Positions 42,307 through 53,800 are shown, counted from the stretch's first letter. The stretch is DNA of 64,000 nucleotides from Kitasatospora sp. NBC_00315 (GCF_041435095.1 NZ_CP108025.1:6758001-6822000); one strand, 5' to 3'. Made by a program: numbers and translations. The notes: a model not told the origin generated them from the sequence alone.

Positions 42307-43280
42307 GCCGGGACGCCCCGATCCACGGCGCTCCGACCCGGGACGGCCCGATCCGGGACGTCCCGGGTGGCGCCACCGTGCGGACCGGCGAACTCCACCG
42401 TGGCCAGGCAACTGCGCACGAAGGCCGTCATCGCCGGGGTGCAGGCCCGCTCGCGCGGCCAGTACAAGCCGACCTGGCTGGGGCCGAGCCCCCGGACCGG
42501 CCGGAACACCACGCCGGGCCGGGTGCTCAGCCTGCTGACGGTCGTCGGCGAGATGCCGACGCCCTGCCCGCAGGCCACCGCCGCCAGCCACTCGTCCGCG
42601 TTGTGCGCGACCGCCCCGATCCGCGCGGGGGCGCCCCCGCGCTCCTCGGTGGCCAGCCAGTAGTCCCGCCAGTGGCCCGCCTCCTGCGGCATCGCCACGA
42701 AGGGCTCCTCCAGCAGGTCGGCGAAGTCGATGACGCCGCGCCCGGCCAGCCGGTGCCCGGCGGACAGCGCCACGCAGCGGTCGTCGACCCCCAGCGGGCT
42801 CATCGCGTACCGCTGCGCCATCCAGTGCGGGGCGTGCCACAGGGCGAGGTCGACCTCACCCGCGGTCAGGCCGGCGGCCGGGTCGAACCAGCTGTTCTGC
42901 CTGATCTCGACCTGCCAGCCGGGCATCCGCCGGACGAAGTCGGTCACGGTGCGGTGGTCGACCAGGTTGATCGTGCCGCCCTCGAAGCCCACCCGCAGGG
43001 TGGCGCCGCCGAGCGCCGCGGCGTCCCGGGTGGCGCGCAGCGCGCCGTCCCAGGATCCGAGTACGGCGGTGGTGTGCGCCGCCAGCGCGTTCCCGGCCGC
43101 CGTGGGGGTCATGCCCCCGCGTGAGCGCCGGAAGAGCTCCACACCCAGACGCTCCTCCAGCAGCAGGATCTGCTTGCTGAGCGCGGGCTGGGACACCCGC
43201 AGCCGGGCGGCCGCCGCGGTGAGCTGCCCCTCCTCGCAGACCGCGGCGAAGTGGCGCAGCAGACGGGTGTCGATATCCAT
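42279..43280 (-). CDS. LysR-family transcription regulator
   Basis: A 333-residue protein: N-terminal winged HTH (LLRHFAAVCEEGQLTAAAARLRVSQPALSKQILLLEERLG) and a C-terminal periplasmic-binding-protein-like sensor domain from about 90. The inducer and targets are unknown. The C-terminal 30 residues (GGATRDVPDRAVPG...) come from a short imperfect DNA repeat (CGGGACG.CCCGATCC) and run over the 3' end of the GNAT gene. LysR genes usually regulate a divergent neighbour, but here the divergent side is a repeat-rich gap leading to ppk2. Confidence 0.9.
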   Translation of the reverse strand: MDIDTRLLRHFAAVCEEGQLTAAAARLRVSQPALSKQILLLEERLGVELFRRSRGGMTPTAAGNALAAHTTAVLGSWDGALRATRDAAALGGATLRVGFEGGTINLVDHRTVTDFVRRMPGWQVEIRQNSWFDPAAGLTAGEVDLALWHAPHWMAQRYAMSPLGVDDRCVALSAGHRLAGRGVIDFADLLEEPFVAMPQEAGHWRDYWLATEERGGAPARIGAVAHNADEWLAAVACGQGVGISPTTVSRLSTRPGVVFRPVRGLGPSQVGLYWPRERACTPAMTAFVRSCLATVEFAGPHGGATRDVPDRAVPGRSAVDRGVPAQTVSNGAG

Positions 43281-43366
43281 GCCGTCAGGTTATGGAACAG
43301 GGAATTGGACCCGTCGGGCAGGTCTGGGCCAAGGTTGAGCGGCCGGACACGGGGGACGGCGGCGCC

Positions 43367-43399
43367 GGGGGATCAACGGGGGATCAACGGGGGATCCAC
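43367..43399. repeat. 11-bp tandem repeat, three units
   Basis: GGGGGATCAAC repeated three times (third copy GGGGGATCCAC), directly after the LysR promoter region. Confidence 0.9.
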
Positions 43400-43508
43400 G
43401 GGGCCGGCGGTCCGGACGCGCGGGGCGCCGCGGGGGTGTGCGCCGCGCGGTAGGGGGGCGGCCGCGTTGGAGGTCGGCGGGGGCCGCGGTCCTCGTCGGC
43501 CTCCAACG

Positions 43509-43627
43509 CCCGGCACCGGGCCGCGCATCCGGAGGCCCCGGCACCAGGCCATGCACCCGGAGGCCCCGGCACCGGGCCATGCACCCGGAGGCCCCGGCAC
43601 CGGGCCATGCACCCGGAGGCCCCGCCC
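43509..43627. repeat. 28-bp minisatellite, three full and two partial units
   Basis: Full units start at 43531, 43559 and 43587. The first differs by one base; the other two are identical. Degenerate partial copies flank them. There are no unique spacers between units. Confidence 0.9.
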
Positions 43628-43773
43628 GGGCCGCCGACGGCGGACCACCGCCCCCCGTCCGCGAACGGCCGCCTGCCACGACCTGCGGACGCCCGCGATC
43701 CGGCCTAGCGTGAGTGCTCATCAGCACTCCTCGGCCGAGAGCCGGGGGCGTACCCCCGTACGGAGGGCACCCG

Positions 43774-44607
43774 GTGGCAGCCAAGGCCGAACGCAAGCGG
43801 CTCGCGAAGGAACCGTACGAGCGCGAACTGCTGCGCCTGCAGCACGAGCTGGTGAAGCTCCAGGAATGGGTGCGCACCGAGGGCGCCCGGCTGGTGGTCG
43901 TCTTCGAGGGACGGGACGCGGCCGGCAAGGGCGGCGCCATCAAGCGGGTGACGGAGTACCTCAACCCCCGTATCGCCCGGGTCGTGGCGCTGCCCACCCC
44001 GACCGAGCGCCAGCGCGGCCAGTGGTACTTCCAGCGGTACGTCGAGCAGCTGCCGGCCGCCGGGGAGATCGTGCTGTTCGACCGCAGCTGGTACAACCGG
44101 GCCGGCGTCGAGAAGGTGATGGGCTTCTGCAGCCGTGAGGAGTACTGGCAGTTCCTGCACCAGTGCCCGACCTTCGAGCGGATGCTGATCGAATCCGGCG
44201 TCCTGCTGCGCAAGTACTGGTTCTCGGTCAGCGACACCGAGCAGGAGCGCCGCTTCCGCGGCCGCCTGAAGGACCCGATGAGGCGCTGGAAGCTCTCGCC
44301 GATGGACGTGGAGTCGATCACCCGGTGGGAGGACTACTCCCGGGCCAAGGACGAGATGTTCGTCTACACCGACACCCCGGACGCGCCCTGGCACGTGGTC
44401 GAGAGCGACGACAAGCGCCGCGCGCGGATCAACATGATCGCCGACCTGCTCGCGGGCGTCCCGTACTCCGACGTCGCCGTGCCCGGGATCGAGCTGCCGC
44501 CCCGGCCGCCGTCCGCGGGCTACCAGCGGCCCCCGCGCGACCTGCAGAAGTACGTGCCCGACCACGCCGCCGGCCTGGAGCGCGGCGGGCGGCGCGGGCG
44601 GGCCTAG
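43774..44607 (+). CDS. ppk2: Polyphosphate kinase 2
   Basis: A 277-residue PPK2. It has Walker A in VFEGRDAAGKGGAIKR (about 48-62), Walker B-type LFDRSWYNRAGVEKVMGFC and a lid region SDTEQERRFRGRLKDPMRRWKLSPMD, all diagnostic. The single-domain size fits class I, which uses polyphosphate to phosphorylate nucleoside diphosphates. The GTG at 43774 (MAAKAERKRLAKEPYE) follows CGGAGGG. The gap to rarA contains GAGTGGCC-type short repeats. Confidence 0.93.
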   Translation: MAAKAERKRLAKEPYERELLRLQHELVKLQEWVRTEGARLVVVFEGRDAAGKGGAIKRVTEYLNPRIARVVALPTPTERQRGQWYFQRYVEQLPAAGEIVLFDRSWYNRAGVEKVMGFCSREEYWQFLHQCPTFERMLIESGVLLRKYWFSVSDTEQERRFRGRLKDPMRRWKLSPMDVESITRWEDYSRAKDEMFVYTDTPDAPWHVVESDDKRRARINMIADLLAGVPYSDVAVPGIELPPRPPSAGYQRPPRDLQKYVPDHAAGLERGGRRGRA

Positions 44608-44758
44608 CGGCGGCGCGGGCGCGGGCGCGGGAGTGGCCGGGCGAGTGGCCAAGGGAGTGGCCGGGGGAGCGCGTCCGGGGGCGGGCGGAGCCCTCGCGGG
44701 GAGCGGCGGTGCTCCCCGGGCGCGGGGAGGTGTCGGCGCGCTCGCATAGGCTTCCGGT

Positions 44759-46123
44759 GTGGACGAACCGGACCTCTTCACCGCAGCCGCCGAGGATCTC
44801 CAGGCCAAGGAGCCAGGACGCGCCCCGCTCGCCGTACGGATGCGCCCGCGCACCCTGGACGAGGTGGCCGGGCAGCGGCAGCTGCTCAAGGACGGCTCAC
44901 CCCTGCGCCGCCTGGTCACCGGCTCGCACGGCCCGGCCGCGACCAGCTCGGTGATCCTCTGGGGCCCGCCCGGCACCGGCAAGACCACCCTGGCTCACGT
45001 GATCAGCCAGGCCGTCGAGGGCCGCTTCGTCGAGCTGTCCGCGATCACCGCCGGGGTCAAGGAGGTGCGCGCCGTCATCGAGGGCGCGCGCCGCGCGGTC
45101 GGCATGAGCGGCCGGGAGACGGTGCTCTTCCTGGACGAGATCCACCGCTTCTCCAAGGCCCAGCAGGACTCGCTGCTCCCGGCGGTCGAGAACCGCTGGG
45201 TCACCCTGATCGCCGCCACCACCGAGAACCCGTACTTCTCGGTGATCTCGCCGCTGCTCTCCCGTTCGCTGCTGCTCACCCTCGAATCGCTCACCGACGA
45301 GGACGTGCGCGCCCTGCTGCACCGCGCGGTGGCGGACGAGCGGGGCCTGAACCACGCGGTGGCGCTGACCGCCGAGGCCGAGGACCACCTGGTCCGCCTC
45401 GCCGGCGGCGACGCCCGGCGGGCGCTGACGACGCTGGAGGCGGCGGCCGGCGCGGCGCTGGAGAAGGGCGAGGCCGAGATCACCCTGGCGACCACCGAGA
45501 CGGCCGTCAACCAGGCCGCGGTGCGGTACGACAAGGACGGCGACCAGCACTACGACGTGGCCAGCGCGCTGATCAAGTCGATCCGGGGCAGCGACGTGGA
45601 CGCCACGCTGCACTACCTGGCGCGGATGATCGAGGCGGGGGAGGACCCGCGCTTCATCGCCCGGCGGCTGATGATCTCGGCCAGCGAGGACATCGGCCTC
45701 GCCGATCCGACCGCCCTGCAGACGGCGGTGGCGGCCGCCCAGGCGGTGGCCCTGATCGGCTTCCCGGAGGCACGGATCATCCTCTCCCAGGCCGCCATCG
45801 CGCTCGCGCTGGCGCCCAAGTCGAACGCGGCGTACCTCGCCATCGACGCGGCGCTGGCGGACGTCCGGCAGGGGCTGGCGGGCGCCGTGCCGCCGCACCT
45901 GCGGGACGCGCACTACGGCGGGGCGGGCAAGCTCGGCCACGGCCAGGGCTACCAGTACCCGCACGACCTGCCGGGCGGCATCGCCGCGCAGCAGTACGCG
46001 CCCGACACGGTGCACGGCAGGGCCTACTACCGGCCGACCAGGCACGGCGGCGAGGCCCGGTACGCCGACGTGGTGGAGTGGACCCGGGCCCGGCTGAACG
46101 GTGAGCGGGAAACGAGTGGCTGA
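44759..46123 (+). CDS. rarA: Replication-associated recombination protein RarA (MgsA)
   Basis: A 454-residue AAA+ ATPase with PLAVRMRPRTLDEVAGQ, Walker A WGPPGTGKTTLA (about 64-75), Walker B LFLDEIHRFSKAQQD, sensor TTENPYFSV, and the C-terminal MgsA tetramerisation part (SALIKSIRGSD, YPHDLPGG). It acts at stalled or gapped replication forks. The GTG at 44759 lacks a ribosome-binding site and follows TAGGCT (44747-44752) by 6 nt, so the mRNA may be leaderless. Confidence 0.94.
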   Translation: MDEPDLFTAAAEDLQAKEPGRAPLAVRMRPRTLDEVAGQRQLLKDGSPLRRLVTGSHGPAATSSVILWGPPGTGKTTLAHVISQAVEGRFVELSAITAGVKEVRAVIEGARRAVGMSGRETVLFLDEIHRFSKAQQDSLLPAVENRWVTLIAATTENPYFSVISPLLSRSLLLTLESLTDEDVRALLHRAVADERGLNHAVALTAEAEDHLVRLAGGDARRALTTLEAAAGAALEKGEAEITLATTETAVNQAAVRYDKDGDQHYDVASALIKSIRGSDVDATLHYLARMIEAGEDPRFIARRLMISASEDIGLADPTALQTAVAAAQAVALIGFPEARIILSQAAIALALAPKSNAAYLAIDAALADVRQGLAGAVPPHLRDAHYGGAGKLGHGQGYQYPHDLPGGIAAQQYAPDTVHGRAYYRPTRHGGEARYADVVEWTRARLNGERETSG

Positions 46124-46131
46124 TCGGCGGG

Positions 46132-46137
46132 TATACT
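46132..46137 (+). promoter_or_regulatory. -10 element (TATACT) of the rpsD promoter
   Basis: A TATACT hexamer eight bases past the rarA stop. The best -35 (GAAACG, 46109-46114, 17-nt spacing) is weak. The predicted start near 46144 gives a leader of about 290 nt before rpsD. Confidence 0.5.
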
Positions 46138-46143
46138 CGCTCG

Positions 46144-46434
46144 GAGTGCCATGTCCCGGGATCGGCAGCAGGGTCTCCCTGATCTGACCGGCCGCACCAG
46201 CGGGGCACCGGCCCGAGGCTCCTCACGGAGCCTCCAGGAGCGTCGCGCACCGTTTCGGTGTCGCGAGCAGCCCACCACCTTCGCGGTCGGCGGGCCACTC
46301 GTGTGCAAGCACTTCCGTGCCCGGCTCCGGAGAGCGGCTGATCACCCCTCGGGGTGGTTTTTCTCCGGGTCGCGAGGAGCGACCTCCGTCAACACCTGGT
46401 GAAGCCGTAGTCGAAAGCAAGGAAGGTTTGGTTC
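46144..46434 (+). promoter_or_regulatory. Long structured 5' leader of rpsD
   Basis: About 290 nt without a gene. Stems include 46215-46222/46227-46234 (8 bp, 4-nt loop), 46244-46252/46256-46265 (two-part stem with one bulge) and a terminator-like hairpin at 46343-46362. S4 is a known autogenous regulator in other bacteria, so a control element is plausible, but no Rfam motif could be matched here. Confidence 0.5.
46343..46362 (+). terminator. Terminator/attenuator hairpin inside the rpsD leader
   Basis: CACCC/GGGTG stem with a CTCG loop followed by GG and TTTTT, about 70 nt before the rpsD start. It would stop transcription prematurely unless antiterminated. Confidence 0.6.
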
Positions 46435-47049
46435 ATGGCGAACCAGAAGCGCCCCAAGGTCAAGATTGCCCGTGCCCTGGGCATTCCGCTGACCCCGAAG
46501 TCCGTCAAGTACTTCGAGGCCCGCCCGTACCCGCCCGGCCAGCACGGCCGTGGCCGCAAGCAGAACTCGGACTACAAGGTCCGTCTGCTCGAGAAGCAGC
46601 GTCTGCGCGCCCAGTACGACCTGAGCGAGAAGCAGATGGCCCGCGCGTTCGACCGCGCGAAGAAGGCCGAGGGCAAGACCGGTGAGGCGCTTGTCGCCGA
46701 CCTGGAGGTGCGCCTCGACTCGCTGGTGATGCGTTCGGGTATCGCCCGCACCATCTACCAGGCCCGTCAGATGGTCGTCCACGGCCACATCGAGGTCAAC
46801 GGCGGCAAGGTCAACAAGCCGTCGTACCAGCTGAAGCCGGGCTTCGTCGTGACCGTTCGCGACCGTAGCAAGGAGAAGGTCCCGTTCCAGGTCGCCCGTG
46901 AGGGTGGCTACGCGGGCGAGGGCCAGACCCCGAAGTACCTCGAGGTCAACCTCAAGGCCCTGGCGTTCCGCCTGGACCGCGCCCCGCAGCGTCGTGAGGT
47001 CCCCGTGATCTGTGACGAGCAGCTGGTCGTCGAGTACTACTCGCGCTGA
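46435..47049 (+). CDS. rpsD: 30S ribosomal protein S4
   Basis: A 204-residue S4: N-terminal region PKVKIARALGIPLTPKSVKYFEARPYPPGQHG, then the S4 RNA-binding domain (LEVRLDSLVMRSGIARTIYQARQMVVHGHIEVNG). It lacks the four N-terminal zinc-binding cysteines of C+ type S4, so it is the zinc-independent (C-) form, of the kind controlled by Zur in some actinomycetes. The ATG at 46435 follows AAGGAAGG. It stands alone rather than in the alpha operon, as usual in streptomycetes. Confidence 0.97.
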   Translation: MANQKRPKVKIARALGIPLTPKSVKYFEARPYPPGQHGRGRKQNSDYKVRLLEKQRLRAQYDLSEKQMARAFDRAKKAEGKTGEALVADLEVRLDSLVMRSGIARTIYQARQMVVHGHIEVNGGKVNKPSYQLKPGFVVTVRDRSKEKVPFQVAREGGYAGEGQTPKYLEVNLKALAFRLDRAPQRREVPVICDEQLVVEYYSR

Positions 47050-47075
47050 CCCGCGGGCAGTACCTGCAGGACCCG

Positions 47076-47120
47076 ACGAGCCCCTGCCGCCTTTCGAGGC
47101 GGCAGGGGCTCGTTCCGTTC
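47076..47120 (+). terminator. Strong rpsD terminator with UUCG loop
   Basis: A 17-bp perfect stem (47076-47092 with 47097-47113) closed by a TTCG tetraloop, followed by a T/C-rich run. Confidence 0.9.
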
Positions 47121-47203
47121 TCCGGGCGTCGCGGGCTCCCGGACCTGCGTGAACCCGCGCCCCGCCGGCCCGCCCGCGCGGATCCGCCCGGGCGGGCCGG
47201 CGC

Positions 47204-47533
47204 TCAGGCCGTCTCGGCGCCCATCGCGGCGGCCAGGCGCAGGTGCGCCCGCGCCTCGGCGGGCCGGCCCTGGCGCTGGAGGGTGCGGCCGAGCATCAGC
47301 TGCGCGTAGTCCTCCGCCGGGTCCTGCTCCAGGATCCGGCGCAGTTGCCCGGCGGCCCTGGACAGCTGGGCGGAGTGGTACAGGCTGCGGGCGAGGAGCA
47401 GGCGGGCCGCGAGGTTCGCCGGCTCCTCGGCCACCAGTGGGTCGAGGATCCGGGCGGCGTCCGCGTACGCCTTCGAGTCGAAGTAGAACTGCGCGCGGGT
47501 GTACTCCTCGGCGCTGCCGCGTGTGGTGGTCAT
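47204..47533 (-). CDS. Small tetratricopeptide-repeat protein
   Basis: A 109-residue protein made of about three TPR units (AQFYFDSKAYADAARILDPLVAEEP, LLLARSLYHSAQLSRAAGQLRRILEQDP, LMLGRTLQRQGRPAEARAHLRLAAAMG). TPRs mediate protein binding. The ATG at 47533 follows AAAGGAG by seven bases; a TTG further upstream is less likely. It lies 70 nt downstream of the STAND ATPase gene on the same strand and may be co-transcribed. Confidence 0.82.
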   Translation of the reverse strand: MTTTRGSAEEYTRAQFYFDSKAYADAARILDPLVAEEPANLAARLLLARSLYHSAQLSRAAGQLRRILEQDPAEDYAQLMLGRTLQRQGRPAEARAHLRLAAAMGAETA

Positions 47534-47603
47534 GGCGGGGCTCCTTTCCGGTACTGCCGGAGAGAGCAATGATCAATCTTCAACTATTCCGGCGGTGCGC
47601 CGC

Positions 47604-49841
47604 TCACGGCCGGCAGGCCGGCGCCGGTGAGGGCGAGCACGGCGCCGGGCGCGGGCACGGCAGGTGCCCCGGGCCGCCGGGGCGGTCCTCGCCGCCCAGG
47701 GCCCGGCGGACCGCCTCCGCCAGGTTCAGCCCGCTGCCGTGCTCGAAGGCCTCGCTGAACTCCTGCTCGGTCAGCCCGGCCCTGGCCCGGGCCTCGCACT
47801 CCAGGTGCGCGCCGTTGAACGTGTGCGAGCCGAAGAACGGCTTGCCCACGCCCTGCCAGATCCGGTGCGCCGCGCCCTGCAGCACCCGGGCCTCCACCAG
47901 GTCGTACTCCTCCCCGGGCCCGGCCGGCTCCGTCTCCAGCAGGGCCAGCACCTCCATGCCCAGCACGATCCCCAGCAGGTCGCGGAAGGTGTAGTTGAGC
48001 CGCACACACTCGCGCGCGTAGGCCCGCGCCAGCCGCACGTCCCCGTCCAGCCACTGCCCGTACGCCATCGCGTAGAGCCCGTACGCGTACGCCCACTGCT
48101 CGCCGTGCTCCTCGCACAGCTCCCGGACGCGGCCGATCCAGAGCTCGCCGGTCTCGGTCTCGCCCTGGAAGAGGTGGGCGATGCCCAGCTCGAACATCGC
48201 CATCAGCACGTTGCTGTTGAGCTCGCCGAGTGCGTTGTAGTGCCAGAGCGCCTCCTCGAACAGCTCGGCGGCGCGGGCCGGCTCGTCGCCGATCAGCGCC
48301 GCGCAGCCCTGCCGGTGGACGGCGTACGCGAGGGCGCGGTCGTCGCCGGTCTCCAGCGCCTGGCGCCGGCACTCCTCCAGGGCGGGCCCGGCCCGGTGCA
48401 GATCGCCCTGCAGGGTGGCCATGTAGCCGGTCACCCAGAGGGCCTTCGCCCTGGCCTCGGTCGGTTCGGGCGCGAGCGCGAGCGCCCGGTCGAGCCAGTG
48501 CCGGCCCTCGCCCAGGTGTCCGCAGCCGACCCAGTAGAACCACAGGGTGCCGGCCAGCAGCAGGGCGATCTGCTCCTCGCCCGGCTCGGCCAGGCAGAAC
48601 TCCAGCGCCGCGCGCAGATTGGGGTGGGCGAGCCGGGTGCGCTCGGCGGTCTCCGGCTGACGGGGGCCGAACCACTCGACCTCTCCCCAGGTGGCCACGC
48701 CCAGGTACCAGTCGCGGTGGCGCCGCAGCAGCCGCTGCTCGTCGCCGGTGGCACGCAGCCATTGGCCGCCGTACTCGCGCAGGGTGTCCAGCATGCGGTA
48801 CCGCACGCCGAAGCGGCTGTCCTCGCGGAGCACCACCGACTTGGCCACCAGATCGGCGACGAGCTCCAGCATCTCCTCGGCCTCGATGCCGTCCCCCGCG
48901 CAGACGTACTCGGCGGCCTCCAGCTCGAAGCCGCCCGCGAAGACCGAGAGGCGGGCCCAGAGTAAACGTTCCTGCACCGTGCAGAGCTCGTGACTCCAGC
49001 CGATGGTCGTCCGGAGCGTCTGGTGGCGCGGCAGCGCGCTGCGCGAGCCCCCGGTGAGCAGCCGGAAGCGGTCGTCCAGACGGGCGGTGATCTGCTCCAC
49101 CGACAGGGCCCGCAGCCGGCCGGCCGCCAGCTCCACGGCCAGCGGGATGCCGTCCAGCCGGCGGCAGAGCTGGGTGATCTCCGCCTCGTTGGCGGCGGTC
49201 AGCGTGAACGTGGGCAGCACGGCCCGGGCGCGGTCGACGAACAGCAGCACCGCGTCGGGCCGCCGCCCCGGCCGGCACCGGCCGCCCGGTGCGTTCGGCG
49301 CGGTCCGGTCGGCCGGGCAGGGACCGACGGGAAGCGGCGCCACCGGCAGCAGGTGCTCGCCCGCGGTCTGCAGCGACTCCCTGCTGGTCGCCAGCACCCG
49401 CAGCCCCGGCACCGCCTGGAGCAGCCCGTTGGCCAGCTCGGCGCAGGCCGCCACCAGGTGCTCGCAGCCGTCCAGCACCAGCAGCAGCCGCCGGCCGGCC
49501 AGTTGCTCGATCAGGACGTCCAGCGGCGGCCGGGCCGTCGAGTCGGTCAGCCGCAGGGCCTCCAGCACGGCATGGCCGAGCAGCAGCGAATCCTGGACCT
49601 CGGCGACCTCGACCAGCCAGACGCCGTCCGGGAACCGGTCGGCGGCGCCGGCCGCCGCGCGGACGGCCAGCCGGCTCTTGCCGACACCCCCGGGGCCGGT
49701 CACCGTCACCAGCCGGGCTCTGCCCAGGAGACCGGCGAGGGTGGTGAGTTCCTCCTGCCGCCCGACGAAGCTGGTGACCTCCGCCGGCAGGCTGCCGATC
49801 GTCGTGTCCCGCCGCCCCGCTGTCGTTGACTCGCTGGACAA
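47604..49841 (-). CDS. STAND/NB-ARC-type ATPase with helical repeats, putative regulator
   Basis: A 745-residue protein. EVTSFVGRQEELTTL opens the domain, Walker A is VTGPGGVGKSRLAV (about 45), Walker B LLLVLDGCEHL (about 117), with RVLATSRESL as sensor, then winged-helix and TPR-like repeats to the end. This is the AfsR/SARP-associated or LuxR-associated ATPase core, but neither an N-terminal SARP domain nor a C-terminal LuxR HTH is present, so it may be a cut-down regulator. The TTG at 49841 follows GGGGAG by seven bases; a GTG at 49871 has no such site. Confidence 0.82.
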   Translation of the reverse strand: MSSESTTAGRRDTTIGSLPAEVTSFVGRQEELTTLAGLLGRARLVTVTGPGGVGKSRLAVRAAAGAADRFPDGVWLVEVAEVQDSLLLGHAVLEALRLTDSTARPPLDVLIEQLAGRRLLLVLDGCEHLVAACAELANGLLQAVPGLRVLATSRESLQTAGEHLLPVAPLPVGPCPADRTAPNAPGGRCRPGRRPDAVLLFVDRARAVLPTFTLTAANEAEITQLCRRLDGIPLAVELAAGRLRALSVEQITARLDDRFRLLTGGSRSALPRHQTLRTTIGWSHELCTVQERLLWARLSVFAGGFELEAAEYVCAGDGIEAEEMLELVADLVAKSVVLREDSRFGVRYRMLDTLREYGGQWLRATGDEQRLLRRHRDWYLGVATWGEVEWFGPRQPETAERTRLAHPNLRAALEFCLAEPGEEQIALLLAGTLWFYWVGCGHLGEGRHWLDRALALAPEPTEARAKALWVTGYMATLQGDLHRAGPALEECRRQALETGDDRALAYAVHRQGCAALIGDEPARAAELFEEALWHYNALGELNSNVLMAMFELGIAHLFQGETETGELWIGRVRELCEEHGEQWAYAYGLYAMAYGQWLDGDVRLARAYARECVRLNYTFRDLLGIVLGMEVLALLETEPAGPGEEYDLVEARVLQGAAHRIWQGVGKPFFGSHTFNGAHLECEARARAGLTEQEFSEAFEHGSGLNLAEAVRRALGGEDRPGGPGHLPCPRPAPCSPSPAPACRP

Positions 49842-50235
49842 CCCGCCGCTCCCCGTGTCTGAAGGCCGCACGCGCGGCAGCCGGCCACTCGCGCCGGGCG
49901 GACACCGGCCCGCCCAGCGGGCCCAACGAGGTGACCGGCCGGTAGGTTACGCCCGGCGGAGCGCACAACCGACCGCCGTGACTGTTTCAGCCCCGCCGGC
50001 CCCGTCGGCCCGTCCGGCCCCTCGGGACCCCTCCGGCCCGCCCGCGGCCGCGCCGTCCGGCGGCCCCGCACGCCGCCCGCAGCGGCCCGCGGCGACCCGC
50101 GGGGGCGACGGGGTGGCCGGGAGCCGGCCGACGCGCGCCCCCCGACAAACCGGTCCGGAAACCGGCCATGGTCGCGATAGGGTTCCCCCTTGAGGGCAAG
50201 CAGCGGGGAAGCAGCAAGGCGAGGGAGCGCGCAAG
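49842..50235. other. Divergent intergenic region
   Basis: 394 bp between the STAND ATPase gene and the DUF948 gene. TAACCT on the minus strand (49949-49944) and TAGGGT on the plus strand (50178-50183) are candidate -10 elements; neither has a good -35. The rest is GC-rich with no gene seen. Confidence 0.4.
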
Positions 50236-50712
50236 GTGTCCGTGGGAGAGCTGGCCGGCCTGCTCGTGGCCGTGTTCTGGGCCGTCCTGGTCACCCTGCT
50301 CGCGGTCGTCCTGGTACGTCTCGCCCGGGTGCTCAAGGAGGCCACCGCGCTGGTCTCCGCCGTGACCGAGCAGGCGGTGCCGCTGCTGGCCGAGGCCGGA
50401 GCCGCCGTCCGCAGCGCGAACGAGCAGCTGGAGCGGGTGGACGAGATCACCGCCAACGTGCAGGACGCCGCCGCCAACGCCAACGCCCTCTCCTCCACCG
50501 TCGCCGCCACCTTCGGCGGCCCGCTGGTCAAGGTCGCCGCCTTCAGCTACGGCGTGCGCAAGGCCGTGGCCCGGCACAACGGCGCCGCCGCCCTCCCGCA
50601 GCAGCAGAGCGAGCGCGAGGCACTGGCCCGGCTGGTCAGGGCCGAGGTACGGGCGGCCACGGCGCCGCGCGGCGGCCTGCTCGCCAGGGTCCGGCGCGCG
50701 GTGAGGGGCTGA
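50236..50712 (+). CDS. DUF948 membrane protein
   Basis: A 158-residue protein. One N-terminal membrane helix (LAGLLVAVFWAVLVTLLAVVLVRLARVL, about 6-33) is followed by a long heptad-type helical region up to about 90, the arrangement of DUF948 proteins (methyl-accepting-like coiled coil). Function unknown. The GTG at 50236 has GGGAGCGCGCAAGG upstream. It is first in the operon DUF948-small membrane protein-alaS-ruvX, with 5 nt to the next gene. Confidence 0.85.
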   Translation: MSVGELAGLLVAVFWAVLVTLLAVVLVRLARVLKEATALVSAVTEQAVPLLAEAGAAVRSANEQLERVDEITANVQDAAANANALSSTVAATFGGPLVKVAAFSYGVRKAVARHNGAAALPQQQSEREALARLVRAEVRAATAPRGGLLARVRRAVRG

Positions 50713-50717
50713 CGACC

Positions 50718-51130
50718 ATGGTGCGACGCATCTTCTGGATGGCGGTCGGCGCCGGCGCCACCGTCTGGGCCATGAACAAGGCCAACGAGGCCGTGCACCG
50801 GCTCACCCCGGACAGTCTCTCCGGTACGGCCGCGCGCGGCGCCCTGCATCTGGGTGACGCGGCCCGGCGCTTCGCCGGTGACGTCCGGGCGGGCATGGCG
50901 GAGCGCGAGGAGCAGCTGCGCGGTGACCTCGGGCTGGACGGCACCGCCGTCGTCGAGCCGCGCCGCCGCGCACGGCGCGGCGAGCCCGAGTACCGAGCTA
51001 TCTCGGCGGCGCCCGGCAGCCCGGCCGCCGCCCTGCCTCCGTCCAGCAGTGCCCGTACCACCCGATCAGCCATCGAACAGACGCCCCGACGCGCGCTACC
51101 GCCGCGGGGCAGCGACCGGAAGGACCAATA

Positions 51131-51131
<1 letters not shown>
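50718..51131 (+). CDS. Small membrane protein before alaS (DUF6167-like)
   Basis: A 137-residue protein. A short hydrophobic segment (IFWMAVGAGATVWAMNKA, 5-22) begins it, followed by an amphipathic region (GDAARRFAGDVRAGMAEREEQLR) and a low-complexity Pro/Ser/Ala tail. The family is regularly found upstream of alaS in streptomycetes; function unknown. The start at 50718 is five bases after the DUF948 stop, and its TAA overlaps the alaS ATG by one base. Confidence 0.78.

Positions 51132-53799
<2,668 letters not shown>

Positions 53800-53800
<1 letters not shown>

Larger units (their letters stand above)
43281..43773. other. Repeat-rich intergenic region between the LysR gene and ppk2
   Basis: 493 bp with no convincing gene. 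It holds an 11-bp triplet repeat and a 28-bp minisatellite, listed separately. Frames crossing it change phase with each 28-bp unit, so a protein-coding role is unlikely. Confidence 0.6.

Noticed and set aside
43509..43627. 28-bp repeats as a CRISPR array
   Set aside because: The units are directly abutted with no unique spacers and no cas gene is near; this is a minisatellite.
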